DNA of 56,117 nucleotides from Mesorhizobium sp. B2-7-1 (GCF_006440735.1 NZ_VFUA01000033.1:1-56117); one strand, 5' to 3'. Shown: positions 33,806 to 43,147, counted from the first letter of the stretch. Program-made: numbers and translations. The notes: generated from the letters alone by a model not told the origin.

Positions 33806-35185
33806 ATGCTCGAACAGTCCAACGAACTCTCCGCCTGGGATCGCGACCACTTCTTCCATCCCTCGACGCATATGGGCACGCATGCGCGTGGCGAGTCGCC
33901 GGCCCGCATCATGGCCGGCGGCGAAGGCGTCACCGTTTGGGACAATACCGGCAAGAAGAGCATCGATGCCTTTGCCGGCCTCTATTGCGTCAATGTCGGC
34001 TATGGCCGCCAGAAGATCGCCGATGCCATCGCCGAGCAGGCTAAGAACCTCGCCTATTACCATGCCTATGTCGGGCATGGCACGGAGGCTTCGATCACGC
34101 TTGCCAAGATGATCATCGACCGCGCGCCGAAGGGCATGTCGAGGGTCTATTTCGGCCTCTCCGGCTCCGATGCCAACGAGACCAACATCAAGCTGATCTG
34201 GTATTACAACAACGTTCTCGGACGGCCGGAAAAGAAGAAGATCATCTCGCGCTGGCGCGGCTATCACGGCTCGGGCGTGATGACCGGATCGCTGACCGGG
34301 CTCGAGCTCTTCCACAACGCCTTCGACCTGCCGCGTGCGCCAATCCTGCACACCGAGGCGCCCTATTATTTCCGTCGCGCCGACCGTTCGATGAGCGAGG
34401 AGCAGTTCTCGCAATATTGCGCCGACAAGCTCGAGGAGATGATCCTCGCCGAAGGCCCGGAAACGGTCGCGGCCTTCATCGGCGAGCCGATCCTCGGCAC
34501 CGGCGGCATCGTGCCGCCGCCGACCGGTTACTGGCAGAAGATCCAGGCCGTGCTCGACAAATACGACGTGCTGCTCGTCGCCGACGAGGTGGTGACCGGC
34601 TTCGGCCGTCTCGGCACCATGTTCGGCTCCGACCACTACGGCATGAAGCCGGACCTGATCACCATCGCCAAGGGCCTGACCTCGGCTTACGCGCCGCTGT
34701 CCGGCGTCATCGTCTCCGACAAGGTCTGGCAGGTGCTGGTCAAGGGGTCCGACAAGCTTGGCTCTCTCGGCCATGGCTGGACCTATTCGGCGCATCCGAT
34801 CTGCGTTGCCGCAGGCGTCGCCAATCTCGAGCTGATCGACGAGATGGACCTGGTGCGGAACGCCGGCGAGACCGGCGCCTATTTCCGCGCCGAGCTCGCC
34901 AAGGCCGTCGGCGGCCACCGGAATGTCGGCGAGGTGCGCGGCGACGGCATGCTGGCCGCGATCGAATTCGTCAAGGATCGCGACGACCGCGTCTTCTTCG
35001 ATCCGGCGCTGAAGGTCGGGCCGCAGATCGCCACGGCGCTGGCCGCCAGCGGCGTCATCGGCCGCGCCATGCCGCAGGGCGACATCCTCGGCTTCGCGCC
35101 GCCGCTCTGCCTGACGCGCGAGGAGGCCGACATCATCGTCGCCAGGACCGCCGACGCGGTGAACAGCGTGCTTGCCAGCATCTGA
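33806..35185 (+). CDS. doeD: Class III aminotransferase, diaminobutyrate transaminase role (DoeD)
   Basis: A 459-residue class III PLP aminotransferase. D260 (VADEVVTGFGR) and the Schiff-base lysine K289 (TIAKG) are in place, with FGLSGSDANETNIKL as the phosphate-binding region. In ectoine degradation the DoeD or Atf protein turns L-2,4-diaminobutyrate into aspartate semialdehyde. By sequence alone it also resembles putrescine- and taurine-pyruvate aminotransferases, so the substrate rests on its position in the locus. ATG 33806 follows CAGGAG. Confidence 0.9.
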   Translation: MLEQSNELSAWDRDHFFHPSTHMGTHARGESPARIMAGGEGVTVWDNTGKKSIDAFAGLYCVNVGYGRQKIADAIAEQAKNLAYYHAYVGHGTEASITLAKMIIDRAPKGMSRVYFGLSGSDANETNIKLIWYYNNVLGRPEKKKIISRWRGYHGSGVMTGSLTGLELFHNAFDLPRAPILHTEAPYYFRRADRSMSEEQFSQYCADKLEEMILAEGPETVAAFIGEPILGTGGIVPPPTGYWQKIQAVLDKYDVLLVADEVVTGFGRLGTMFGSDHYGMKPDLITIAKGLTSAYAPLSGVIVSDKVWQVLVKGSDKLGSLGHGWTYSAHPICVAAGVANLELIDEMDLVRNAGETGAYFRAELAKAVGGHRNVGEVRGDGMLAAIEFVKDRDDRVFFDPALKVGPQIATALAASGVIGRAMPQGDILGFAPPLCLTREEADIIVARTADAVNSVLASI

Positions 35186-35208
35186 GAAAGCGACATCTGA
35201 GAAGCGAC

Positions 35209-36309
35209 ATGAATGCCATGACCAGAACCGTTCCCGCCACCATGGCCGCCGTGCAGCTTACGGGCCACGGTGAACTGGAGAAGCTCGTCTACCGCACCGA
35301 TGTGAAGGTGCCCGCGCCGGCCGCCGGCGAAGTGCTGGTCAAGGTCAGCGCCTGCGGCATGAACAACACCGATGTCTGGGTGCGCCAGGGCGCCTACGGC
35401 ACCGAGGAGGATGCGGCTGCCGTGTCGACTTGGCGCCGGCAGGGCAACACGCTCACCTTCCCGCGCATCCAGGGCACTGACACGGTGGGCACCATCGTCG
35501 CTGTCGGCGAGGGCGTGCCCACGGGCCGCATCGGCGAGCGCGTCATGGTCGACTTCTCGATCTACAACCGCGACGACGACTCGCTGGCCGACATCGACTA
35601 TATGGGCCATGGCCGCGACGGTGGTTACGCCGAATACCAGGCGCTGCCGGCCGAGAACGCGCATGTCGTCGACACCGAGCTCAGCGATGTCGAGCTCGCC
35701 ACCTTCTGTTGCGCCTATCTCACCGGAGAGCAGATGCTGGAGCGCGCGGCGCTGAAGGCCGGCGAACGCGTTCTGGTCACAGGCGCCTCGGGCGGCGTCG
35801 GTTCCGGCATCGTGCAATTGGCGAGGGCGCGCGGCGCCATTCCTTATGCTGTCGTCGGCAAAGGCAAGGAACAGGCGGTGCTCGACATCGGCGCCGAGAA
35901 GGTGATCACGCGCGGCGTGGCCGACCTGCTCACGGCCGTCAACGAGGCGACCGGCGGCGAGCCCATCGACGTGGTGGCCGATCTCGTCGGTGGCGCCATC
36001 TTCAACGACCTGTTGCGCATCCTGCGGCCCGAAGGCCGCTACACCACGGCCGGCGCCATTGCCGGGCCGATGGTTCAGCTCGACCTGCGCACCATGTATC
36101 TGAAGCAGCTCCAGCTCAACGGCTCGAGCCAGGGCACGCGCGCGGACTTCCGCCGCATCGTGCGCTACATCGAGGAAAAGAAGATCAAGCCGGTGGTCGG
36201 CGGCGTCTACAAGCTTTCCGATTTCCATCGCGCCCAGACGGACTTCATGGGCAAGGACTTCGTCGGCAAGCTGGTGGTGGTGCCGGACGCGATGTGGAGC
36301 GGCGCCTGA
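35209..36309 (+). CDS. MDR-superfamily quinone oxidoreductase/alcohol dehydrogenase-like protein
   Basis: A 366-residue medium-chain dehydrogenase/reductase. An N-terminal GroES-like domain (residues 1-150, with GEVLVKVSACGMNNTDVWVRQGAYG) and an NADPH-binding Rossmann domain (VTGASGGVGSGIVQLAR) match zinc-independent quinone oxidoreductases: the usual catalytic Cys/His zinc set is not evident. It begins 23 bp after the aminotransferase stop, so it is probably in the same transcript, yet it is not a standard member of ectoine clusters. It might detoxify reactive aldehydes or carbonyls arising from the pathway; that is a guess. It converges with the Fe-S reductase gene. Confidence 0.85.
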   Translation: MNAMTRTVPATMAAVQLTGHGELEKLVYRTDVKVPAPAAGEVLVKVSACGMNNTDVWVRQGAYGTEEDAAAVSTWRRQGNTLTFPRIQGTDTVGTIVAVGEGVPTGRIGERVMVDFSIYNRDDDSLADIDYMGHGRDGGYAEYQALPAENAHVVDTELSDVELATFCCAYLTGEQMLERAALKAGERVLVTGASGGVGSGIVQLARARGAIPYAVVGKGKEQAVLDIGAEKVITRGVADLLTAVNEATGGEPIDVVADLVGGAIFNDLLRILRPEGRYTTAGAIAGPMVQLDLRTMYLKQLQLNGSSQGTRADFRRIVRYIEEKKIKPVVGGVYKLSDFHRAQTDFMGKDFVGKLVVVPDAMWSGA

Positions 36310-36333
36310 CCTCGCAAACAGCGCCCGGCGCGG

Positions 36334-38298
36334 TCAGCCGTTGATCGCGCCGCCGTCGACCCGGTCGTACCCTTCGGCGGCGGGCGCTTCCCTGAGGCTG
36401 ATCAGCTCGGCCACGTCGACGACCTTCAACTGACCCGCCACGCCAAGCGCATCGGTGGCGGCGGTGTACATGACCTTGTCCTTGGGACAGGCGACGACGA
36501 ACATGCCGACGCCTAGCCCAAGCGCCTCCCGGATGCGGTTCTCGCTGGGGCGTTCCTTCACACCGTCGTCGCCCTGCCAGATGCGGCCGCCGCCGGCGCC
36601 GCAGCAGAAAGAATTCTCCCGGCAGCGCGGCATGTCGTGAAGAGTGTAGCCCGCCGCCCTGATGAGGTCGCGGGGCGCATCGAAGCCGCCATTGTAGCGG
36701 CCGAGATAGCAAGGATCGTGATAGGTCACCAACGCGCCGCCAGCCGGGGCGATGTCGAGCCTGCCCGCCGCGACCAGCTCGGCAAGCAGCGCCGTGTAGT
36801 GAAGCACCTCGAACTCGCCGCCAAAATGACGATAGTCGTTCTTCAGCGCGTTGAGGCTGTGTGGATCCGTAGTGACGATGCGGTTGAAGCTGCATGCGCG
36901 GATCGCGTCGATGTTGGATTGGGCAAGCGTCTCGAATAGGCCTTCCTCGCCGACGCGCCTCACGTCGTTGCCGCTGTTGCGCTCGGCATCGAACAGGATG
37001 CCGAAATCGACGCCGGCGGACGTGAATAGCTCGGCGACCTTGCGGGTCACGTCCTGGACGCGCGGATCGTAGGATGCGTAGTCGCCGACGAACCACAGCA
37101 CGTCGACCGGTTCGCTGCGCGCGTCCTTGACCGGGAAGCCGAGCTCCTTCGTCCAGCGCGCCCGCATCTTGGACGGCTTGCCCATCGAGTTCCCGAGCCG
37201 CGTGAGGTTCGACAGCGCGTCCTGTAGCATGGGGCTGACATGGCCTTCATCGACGAGATGGCGCCGCATGTCGATGATCTTGGGCAAATGCTCGATCTCG
37301 ACCGGACAGGCCTCCATGCAGGCGCGGCAAGTCGTGCAGGCCCACAGCGTCTCTTCGGCGATCACGCCGCCGACCAGAGGGGCCGCTGCATCGTTCGTCA
37401 GGGCGTCGCGCAGATCGGTGATCAGCATCTTCGGGCTGAGTGGCAGGCCCGAGGCGTAGGCGGGGCAGACCGCCTGGCAGCGTCCGCATTCGGTGCAGGA
37501 CAACAGGTCGAGCGTCTGCTTCCAGTCGAATTGGGCAAGCGATGTGACGCCCGGGCTCCCGCGCTCCGAAGGTACGGCTGGCGCCATCCCCACCGGTTCG
37601 AGGTTGCGAAAATAGATGTTGGGCGCGGCCAGGAACATGTGCCGGTGCTTGGACCCCGGAATATAGACCAGGAAGGCGAGAATGGCGCCGATATGGATCC
37701 AGTAGGCGATCCGCTCCGTCGGATGAGTTGGAACGCTGAAGGCCCGGAGCAGGTCGGCGACCAGCGAAGCGACCGGCCGCCATGACCCGTCGGCACCGCC
37801 GACGATCCGCGCGCCCGCCTCGATCAGCAGGGACGAGACGATGAGCAGGATGAGCACATAGATGATTGCCGCGTCCGATCCACTCGATCCGCTGAACCGC
37901 GCCGGCTTCAGGACATAGCGCTGGTAGACCGCCAGGCCGAGCCCCAGCAGCATCAGCACCGCAAACAGATCCTGCAGCAGGGCGATCCAGCTGTCGCCGC
38001 CGATTGGCGCTAGCGAAAAGCCGGGGAACAGGCGTGAGCCGAAGGCCTCGATCGTGACGGTGAACAGGACGAAGAACGAAATGAAGATCAGCGCGTGCAG
38101 GATTCCGGACAGCGGCTTGCGCAGCATCTTGCGATGCAGGCCGATCGCGACGGCCACGCCTTCCAGGCGGCGCCAGGGCTGGTCGAAGCGGCTTGCGCCT
38201 GGCGCCTGCGCCAACGCCACGATGTAACGGCGGGAGCGCCAAAGCGTCAGCGCGATGGCCGCCAGCGTGACGATCCACAGTATCGGTGTTTCGCTCAT
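36334..38298 (-). CDS. Membrane Fe-S oxidoreductase, ETF:quinone reductase type (EtfD/DgcB-like)
   Basis: A 654-residue membrane protein in three parts. About six transmembrane helices in residues 1-215 resemble a nitrate-reductase-gamma haem b domain. A two-cluster ferredoxin domain has C268-x2-C271-x2-C274-x3-C278 and C321-x2-C324-x2-C327-x3-C331. Two heterodisulfide-reductase CCG-type domains follow, with HDPCYLGRY and ENSFCCGAGGGRIW. This architecture is that of membrane reductases that pass electrons from electron-transfer flavoprotein to quinone. The start at 38298 is 1 bp past the etfA stop, so EtfB, EtfA and this protein form one unit. The donor dehydrogenase is not in the same operon. 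Confidence 0.88.
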   Translation of the reverse strand: MSETPILWIVTLAAIALTLWRSRRYIVALAQAPGASRFDQPWRRLEGVAVAIGLHRKMLRKPLSGILHALIFISFFVLFTVTIEAFGSRLFPGFSLAPIGGDSWIALLQDLFAVLMLLGLGLAVYQRYVLKPARFSGSSGSDAAIIYVLILLIVSSLLIEAGARIVGGADGSWRPVASLVADLLRAFSVPTHPTERIAYWIHIGAILAFLVYIPGSKHRHMFLAAPNIYFRNLEPVGMAPAVPSERGSPGVTSLAQFDWKQTLDLLSCTECGRCQAVCPAYASGLPLSPKMLITDLRDALTNDAAAPLVGGVIAEETLWACTTCRACMEACPVEIEHLPKIIDMRRHLVDEGHVSPMLQDALSNLTRLGNSMGKPSKMRARWTKELGFPVKDARSEPVDVLWFVGDYASYDPRVQDVTRKVAELFTSAGVDFGILFDAERNSGNDVRRVGEEGLFETLAQSNIDAIRACSFNRIVTTDPHSLNALKNDYRHFGGEFEVLHYTALLAELVAAGRLDIAPAGGALVTYHDPCYLGRYNGGFDAPRDLIRAAGYTLHDMPRCRENSFCCGAGGGRIWQGDDGVKERPSENRIREALGLGVGMFVVACPKDKVMYTAATDALGVAGQLKVVDVAELISLREAPAAEGYDRVDGGAING

Positions 38299-38299
38299 A

Positions 38300-39268
38300 T
38301 CAGCGGCCGGACGCCGCCTGCAGCCGCTCGCTCAGATTGGCGACGAGATCGAACAGGTCGCAGGTCGCGCCGAAATGCGCGACATTGAAGATCGGCGCCT
38401 TGGGATCGGTGTTCACGGCGATGATGAGATCCGACTTCGACATGCCTTCGAGATGCTCCGGAGCGCCGGAAACGCCGAGCGCCAGATAGAGCTTCGGCTT
38501 GACCTTCTGGCCGGATTTGCCGACCTGCCGCACCTTGGGCAGCCAGCCGCTGTCCACCACCGGGCGGCTGCCGGCGATCTCCGCGCCAAGGATGTCCGCC
38601 AGCCCGCGCGCTATGTCGATGCTGGCCTCGTCGCCGATGCCGCGGCCGACGCAGACGATCCGCTCGGCCGTCGTGAGGTCGACGCTGTCATAGCTGGGAA
38701 CATCGACGCCGACGAGACGGACCTTGCCCTCGGCCACCACGGCCGTGGCATCGGAATGCTGCAGCTTGGACGGATCGACGGAGCGCCGTTCCGCTTCGGC
38801 GAAGGCGCCGGGGTTGACCATCAGGATGGCCGGCAGGGGCACGCTGCATTCCGCCAGGATCTTGCCGCCATAGACCTGCGCGACGACCGTCAGCCGGTCT
38901 CCGTCGCGGCGAATTTCGTTGACATAGGAGACCAGCGGCCAACCGGTGCGCGCCGCGAGATCGCCGGCGACGTCGAGCCCATTGGCGGAGTAGGGCACCA
39001 GCACAAGGTCGGGCTCCTCGGCTGCAACGGTATCCCTAAGCAGCCGCGCATAAGATTCGGCGGCGATAAGTTCGGCATTGCCGGCGCTCGCAGCGACAAG
39101 CCTGTCGGCGGCGCCGAGGTTTGCGATAGCGGGCTCCAGTTCCTGGCCGGCAAAGAAAGCGACAACCTCGTCGCCGGCTACGCCAGCGCCGCGCGCTGCC
39201 GCGATCATTTCCAGTGAAAACGGCTCGAGCTTGCCGAATGAGCCTTCCGTGCAGGCGACAATCCGCAT
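38300..39268 (-). CDS. etfA: Electron transfer flavoprotein alpha subunit
   Basis: A 322-residue ETF alpha subunit. The C-terminal FAD-binding domain carries GRGIGDEASIDIARGLADILG, GSRPVVDSGWLP, LYLALGVSGAPEHLEGM and the final IIAVNTDPKAPIFNVAHFG, all family signatures. It holds the FAD that shuttles electrons between flavin dehydrogenases and the quinone reductase. ATG 39268 follows AGGAG. It lies 3 bp after etfB and 1 bp before the Fe-S reductase start. This looks like a dedicated, second-type EtfAB rather than the fatty-acid oxidation pair, because of its attached reductase. Confidence 0.92.
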   Translation of the reverse strand: MRIVACTEGSFGKLEPFSLEMIAAARGAGVAGDEVVAFFAGQELEPAIANLGAADRLVAASAGNAELIAAESYARLLRDTVAAEEPDLVLVPYSANGLDVAGDLAARTGWPLVSYVNEIRRDGDRLTVVAQVYGGKILAECSVPLPAILMVNPGAFAEAERRSVDPSKLQHSDATAVVAEGKVRLVGVDVPSYDSVDLTTAERIVCVGRGIGDEASIDIARGLADILGAEIAGSRPVVDSGWLPKVRQVGKSGQKVKPKLYLALGVSGAPEHLEGMSKSDLIIAVNTDPKAPIFNVAHFGATCDLFDLVANLSERLQAASGR

Positions 39269-39271
39269 CGC

Positions 39272-40036
39272 TTAAACTCCTGCAAAGCCTTTGGCCGCCA
39301 GGATGCTGGCCAGCCTCTCGGCGACATTTTCGGGGTTGTCTCCCAGGTTTTCGCCGGTACCGCGTTGGCCAGGCAGCCTTAGCGCGACGATCTCGGCCGA
39401 TCTTTCGAACCCGGCAGGTTCGGACGGTGCCTTGCCTATGGCCGTCTTCGAAGCCTCTCTGAGCTTGCTGCCCGAAACATAGCGCGGTGCCTTGGAGGCG
39501 GTCTGCACGCCGATCACCGCCGGCAGCGCAATCTCGTAGGTCGCGGCAATGCCGCCGCCTCGCTCTTGCGTCACGCGAAGGGCCGAGCCTTCGATGCCGA
39601 GCCTGCTCGACCCGGAAACATGCGGCCAGCCGAGCAGGGTGCCTGCATAAGGCACGAGCTGGCCGAACAGATCCTCGGTCGACTGGACGCCGCAAAGGAC
39701 GAGGTCGGCGGCCTTGGAGCGGGCGAGCGCAACGATCGAGCTGGCAATCGCGCGCGACTCGATTATACCATCCCCCTCGGCCTCGAGCGCGACCGCCTCG
39801 TCCGCGCCGCGGGCAACCGCCATCTGCAGCACACGGTTGCTTCCCTCGCCGATGGCGACGGCAACGACTGTGGCGCCGACGGCTTCCTTCAAAAGGATCG
39901 CCTCTTCCAGCGCATGGTCATCGAAATCGTTGAGCTGGAAATCCAGCCATTCGCGGTCGATGCCGCGTCCGTCGCTCGTCAGTTCGAGCTCGCCCGCGGA
40001 ATCCGGAATCATTCGCAGCACAACGAGAATTTTCAA
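39272..40036 (-). CDS. etfB: Electron transfer flavoprotein beta subunit
   Basis: A 254-residue ETF beta subunit with the AMP-binding fold. It opens KILVVLRMIPDSAG and has NDFDDHALEEAILLKE, the LCGVQSTEDLFGQLVPYAG segment and LPAVIGVQTASKAPRYVS, the partner-recognition loop region. The start is TTG 40036, with GGGGAGG upstream; no in-frame ATG exists near it. It is the first gene of the minus-strand unit and is divergent from the second sugar importer, with a perfect palindrome between them. Confidence 0.92.
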   Translation of the reverse strand: MKILVVLRMIPDSAGELELTSDGRGIDREWLDFQLNDFDDHALEEAILLKEAVGATVVAVAIGEGSNRVLQMAVARGADEAVALEAEGDGIIESRAIASSIVALARSKAADLVLCGVQSTEDLFGQLVPYAGTLLGWPHVSGSSRLGIEGSALRVTQERGGGIAATYEIALPAVIGVQTASKAPRYVSGSKLREASKTAIGKAPSEPAGFERSAEIVALRLPGQRGTGENLGDNPENVAERLASILAAKGFAGV

Positions 40037-40328
40037 GGGTCGATCCTCCCCGGGCGTACCTCAGGCTCCCGGTACCTGTGGCCTATTAGATCGCAACCGT
40101 TGCCGTGCCCAATCGAGAAAATCGTAATAGCAGCTATTACAACTCAGGTGATTGACCTTCGCGGCGATGCGGCTGCTAATCCGAAGCGTTGGGAGACTTG
40201 GGCAATCGGTTGTCGCCGGGTGCTTTGTATTTTTCTATATAAAATACGAAATAGACTATAAATTTTCCAATTTTTACTTGGGGTAGGAGCAATCGGCATC
40301 CAAAAAAGGTGCCAAGGAGGAGGAAAGT
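40037..40328. promoter_or_regulatory. Divergent control region between etfB and second sugar importer
   Basis: A 292-bp gap without a gene. It contains the perfect palindrome GTAATAGCAGCTATTAC (40124-40140; 8-base arms, central A), 88 bp upstream of etfB. A strongly AT-rich block at about 40224-40290, containing CTATATAAAAT, probably includes the promoter of the importer. The right end carries the ribosome site AAGGAGGAGGAAAG. A shared regulator for both directions is plausible; the LysR gene at 50130 is one candidate. Confidence 0.55.
40124..40140. promoter_or_regulatory. Perfect palindrome, probable operator
   Basis: GTAATAGC and its exact complement GCTATTAC flank a single A. The T-N11-A spacing typical of LysR boxes is compatible (T at 40125, A at 40138, with other registers possible), so a LysR or other dimeric regulator could bind. 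Location and symmetry are seen; function is inferred. Confidence 0.5.
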
Positions 40329-41534
40329 ATGACTATAAAGAGCATCTTCGATCAAAAAATATCTCGTGCGAGCTTCATCCGAAAGGCACCTGCTGCCCTG
40401 GCGGCCGCCGGCGCCGTTTCGACCCTGGGGCTCGGCGCGACTGCCCCCGCCGCGGCGGAGGAAACCAAGCCGGGTTACTACGGCGTACCACGGACCTGGA
40501 TCTGGAATCCGAATGCCAACTCGATGGTCGACACCTCCAAGTGGAAGAAGGCAGGGCCTTATACGATCGGCTTCTCCAACGCTTCGATATCGAATGCCTG
40601 GCGCGTTGCGTTCCAGCATGGCGTGTTCTGGGCCGCCGGCCAGCATCGCGACGAGATCGCGCATCTTCTGGCGACCGACGCCAATGACGATCCCTCGAAG
40701 CAGATCGCCGACATCCAGGACCTGATCAGCCAGGGCGTCGACGTGCTGCTGATCGCCGCCGCCACGGAAGACGCATTGGACTCCGTCGTCGGGCGCGCCA
40801 TGGAGCAGGGCATTCCCGTCATCATGGTCGACCGCAAGGTGAAGACGGCGAGCAACTACATCACCTACATCACCGCCTCGGACTGGGCGCTCGGCCGCCT
40901 GGAGGCCCTGTGGATGTGCGAGACGCTCGGCGGAAAGGGCAACATCGTCATGCTGCCCGGCATCGCCGGCTCAAGCGTCGCCGAAATCCGCATCAAGGCG
41001 AATGAAGAGGTGTTCGGCAAGTTCCCCGGCATCAAGGTGCTGGAGAAGCAGTATTGCGACTGGAACCCCGCGACCGGCAAATCGGTGATGGCCGCGCTCA
41101 TCCAGAAGCACGGCAAGGAGATCAACGGCGTGCTGGCCGACAGCGCTCTGCAGGGCTCGGGCGCCATCCAGGCCTTCCTCGCGGCCGGCTACAAGGATGG
41201 TGAAATTCCGCCGATGACCGGTGGCGACATCGCCTTGATGTATCAGCTCGCCTCCCAGCACAACATCAAGATGGTCGGCATCGACTATCCGACCTCGATG
41301 GGCATCACCGGCATCGAGACCGTGCTTGACGTCATGAAGGGCATCCCGGTTCCTGAAAAGGTCGAGGTCAGCTTCAACGTTGTGACCTCGCCTGGAGCCG
41401 ATACGGTTTCGGTCAAGGGCGACCGGCACCTTCTCGATCATGTCAGCATGAGCGACCCGGGCGATCTTTCACCGAGCAACGGCTTGCCGGCCGGATACAA
41501 TCCGAGCACGTTCAAGCCCGATTATCCGAAGTAG
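40329..41534 (+). CDS. Sugar-type ABC transporter substrate-binding protein
   Basis: A 401-residue type-I periplasmic binding protein. The N-terminus (ISRASFIRKAPAALAAAGAV) looks like a degenerate Tat signal with a single arginine, or a plain Sec signal; cleavage is likely near residue 43 (APAAA). The mature part has IGFSNASISNAWRVAFQHG, DIQDLISQGVDVLLIAAATEDAL and IPVIMVDRKV, the usual sugar-binding layout. It is about 80 residues longer than RbsB, with a proline-rich N-terminal lead (YYGVPRTWIWNPNANS) seen in some rhizobial binding proteins of unknown ligand. A strong hairpin separates it from the ATPase gene. Confidence 0.92.
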   Translation: MTIKSIFDQKISRASFIRKAPAALAAAGAVSTLGLGATAPAAAEETKPGYYGVPRTWIWNPNANSMVDTSKWKKAGPYTIGFSNASISNAWRVAFQHGVFWAAGQHRDEIAHLLATDANDDPSKQIADIQDLISQGVDVLLIAAATEDALDSVVGRAMEQGIPVIMVDRKVKTASNYITYITASDWALGRLEALWMCETLGGKGNIVMLPGIAGSSVAEIRIKANEEVFGKFPGIKVLEKQYCDWNPATGKSVMAALIQKHGKEINGVLADSALQGSGAIQAFLAAGYKDGEIPPMTGGDIALMYQLASQHNIKMVGIDYPTSMGITGIETVLDVMKGIPVPEKVEVSFNVVTSPGADTVSVKGDRHLLDHVSMSDPGDLSPSNGLPAGYNPSTFKPDYPK

Positions 41535-41545
41535 CCTCCCAGCCT

Positions 41546-41581
41546 GACAGGGTGTGCGTTCCTTCGGACGCACACCCTGTC
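41546..41581 (+). terminator. Strong hairpin between binding-protein and ATPase genes
   Basis: A 14-bp perfect stem (GACAGGGTGTGCGT with its complement) closes a loop TCCTTCGG. It starts 12 bp after the binding-protein stop and 28 bp before the ATPase start. Without a T tract it more likely protects or processes the mRNA, giving more binding protein than ATPase, than fully terminates. Confidence 0.7.
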
Positions 41582-41608
41582 GTAACCGGAATTTCGAGCA
41601 TCGGATAA

Positions 41609-43147
41609 ATGGTCACTCCCGTCATCGAGCTCAGTCGCATCGAGAAGGAGTATCCGGGCGTAAAACCCCTGGACCGGGTGGATTTTGCCGTTCGTCCTGG
41701 CGAAATCCACGCTCTTCTCGGCGAGAACGGTGCGGGAAAATCAACCCTCATCCGCGTCATGGGCGGCGCCATCAGGCCGAATGGCGGCAGCATGACCTAT
41801 CTGGGCAAGCCGGTTTCCTGGCAGTCGCCCAAGCAGGCGCGCGCGGCGGGCATCCACGTCATCCATCAGGAGCTCGCTCTGTTTCCCGAACTTTCGGTCG
41901 CCGAGAACATCCTGGTCGACGCGCAGCCGCGCAACGGTCTCGGCCTGATCTCCGGCCGCACCCGCCATGCGCGGGCAGCCGAGATATTGTCGCAACTCGG
42001 CGTCAAGATCTCGACCCATGCCAAGATCGACGAATTGCCGCTGGCCGACCAGCAGATGGTCGAGATCGCCAAGGCGCTGGTCGGCGAGGTGAGGCTGCTC
42101 GTGCTCGACGAGCCGACAGCCGTGATCTCCGGCCATGAGGTCGATCTCCTGTTCGACAATATGCGGCGGCTGAAGCGCGAAGGCGTCGGCATCGTCTATG
42201 TCTCGCACCGGTTGGAAGAGATCTTCGAGATCGCCGATCGCGTGACGATCCTGAAGGACGGGCAGGTGGCGGGCACTGGCCCGGTCGGCGATCTGACGCG
42301 CGACGAGATGATCACCAAGATGGTCGGGCGGCGCCTCGAGCAGATCTATCCTGCACGTCGCAAGGCGCCGGCCAGCGGGCCGGATATCCTGAAGGTGAGC
42401 AACCTTCGCGCCGGCCACCGCGTGCGCGATGTCAGCATCGCGGTCAAGCCGGGCGAGGTCGTCGGTATTGCCGGCATGGTCGGCTCGGGCCGCACCGAAG
42501 TGGCGGAGGTCATCTTCGGCACGCGCGACCTCGACGGCGGCACGATCGAGTTCGAGGGCAGGCGGCTCGATCGGCGCATGCCGCGCGAGGCGATCCGCAA
42601 CGGCGTCGGATTCCTGACCGAGAACCGCAAGGACGAGGGGCTCTTCCTCGGTCTGCCCATCTCGGCCAATGTCATGGCGCCCGATCTGGCCGGCGTCACC
42701 AGACGAGGCTTGATCGACCGGCGCGGCGAGCGCGAAATCGCGCTCGAGCAGATACGCAACTTCGCGGTGGCAGCACCCTCGCCGGAGGTCAAGGTCGGCA
42801 ATCTTTCCGGCGGCAACCAGCAGAAGGTGCTGTTCGGCCGCTGGTCGCGTATTGCCAGCAAGCTGCTCATCCTCGACGAGCCGACGCGCGGCGTCGACAT
42901 CGGCGCCAAGGTCGAGATCTACCGTATCGTGCGCAACCTGGCGGAGCAGGGGGTCGGCATTCTCATGATCAGCTCCGAGCTCCCGGAGATCATCGGCCTG
43001 TCGGACCGCATCTTCGTGATGTCGCAGGGCCATGTCGCGGGCGAGATCGACGGCGCGTCCGCCACCGAAGAGGCGATCATGGATCTCGCCGTGCGTTCGA
43101 TCGAGCGGCGCGACGGCAAGGCGGCCCGGCTGGAGCAGGTCGCATGA
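41609..43147 (+). CDS. Sugar ABC transporter ATP-binding protein (CUT2, double ATPase)
   Basis: A 512-residue fused double ATPase. First half: Walker A GENGAGKST, signature region ELPLADQQMVEIAKAL and Walker B LLVLDEPTAVISGHE. Second half: degenerate Walker A GMVGSGRTE, signature NLSGGNQQKVLFGRW and Walker B LLILDEPTRGVDIGAKVE. It energises the second CUT2 importer. ATG 41609 is used. The stop overlaps the first permease by ATGA. It is similar in design to the ATPase at 17612 but clearly a separate paralogue. Confidence 0.93.
   Translation: MVTPVIELSRIEKEYPGVKPLDRVDFAVRPGEIHALLGENGAGKSTLIRVMGGAIRPNGGSMTYLGKPVSWQSPKQARAAGIHVIHQELALFPELSVAENILVDAQPRNGLGLISGRTRHARAAEILSQLGVKISTHAKIDELPLADQQMVEIAKALVGEVRLLVLDEPTAVISGHEVDLLFDNMRRLKREGVGIVYVSHRLEEIFEIADRVTILKDGQVAGTGPVGDLTRDEMITKMVGRRLEQIYPARRKAPASGPDILKVSNLRAGHRVRDVSIAVKPGEVVGIAGMVGSGRTEVAEVIFGTRDLDGGTIEFEGRRLDRRMPREAIRNGVGFLTENRKDEGLFLGLPISANVMAPDLAGVTRRGLIDRRGEREIALEQIRNFAVAAPSPEVKVGNLSGGNQQKVLFGRWSRIASKLLILDEPTRGVDIGAKVEIYRIVRNLAEQGVGILMISSELPEIIGLSDRIFVMSQGHVAGEIDGASATEEAIMDLAVRSIERRDGKAARLEQVA

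Noticed and set aside
41741..43033. 430-residue minus-strand open frame
   Set aside because: It is antisense to the double ABC ATPase and has shadow-type composition.
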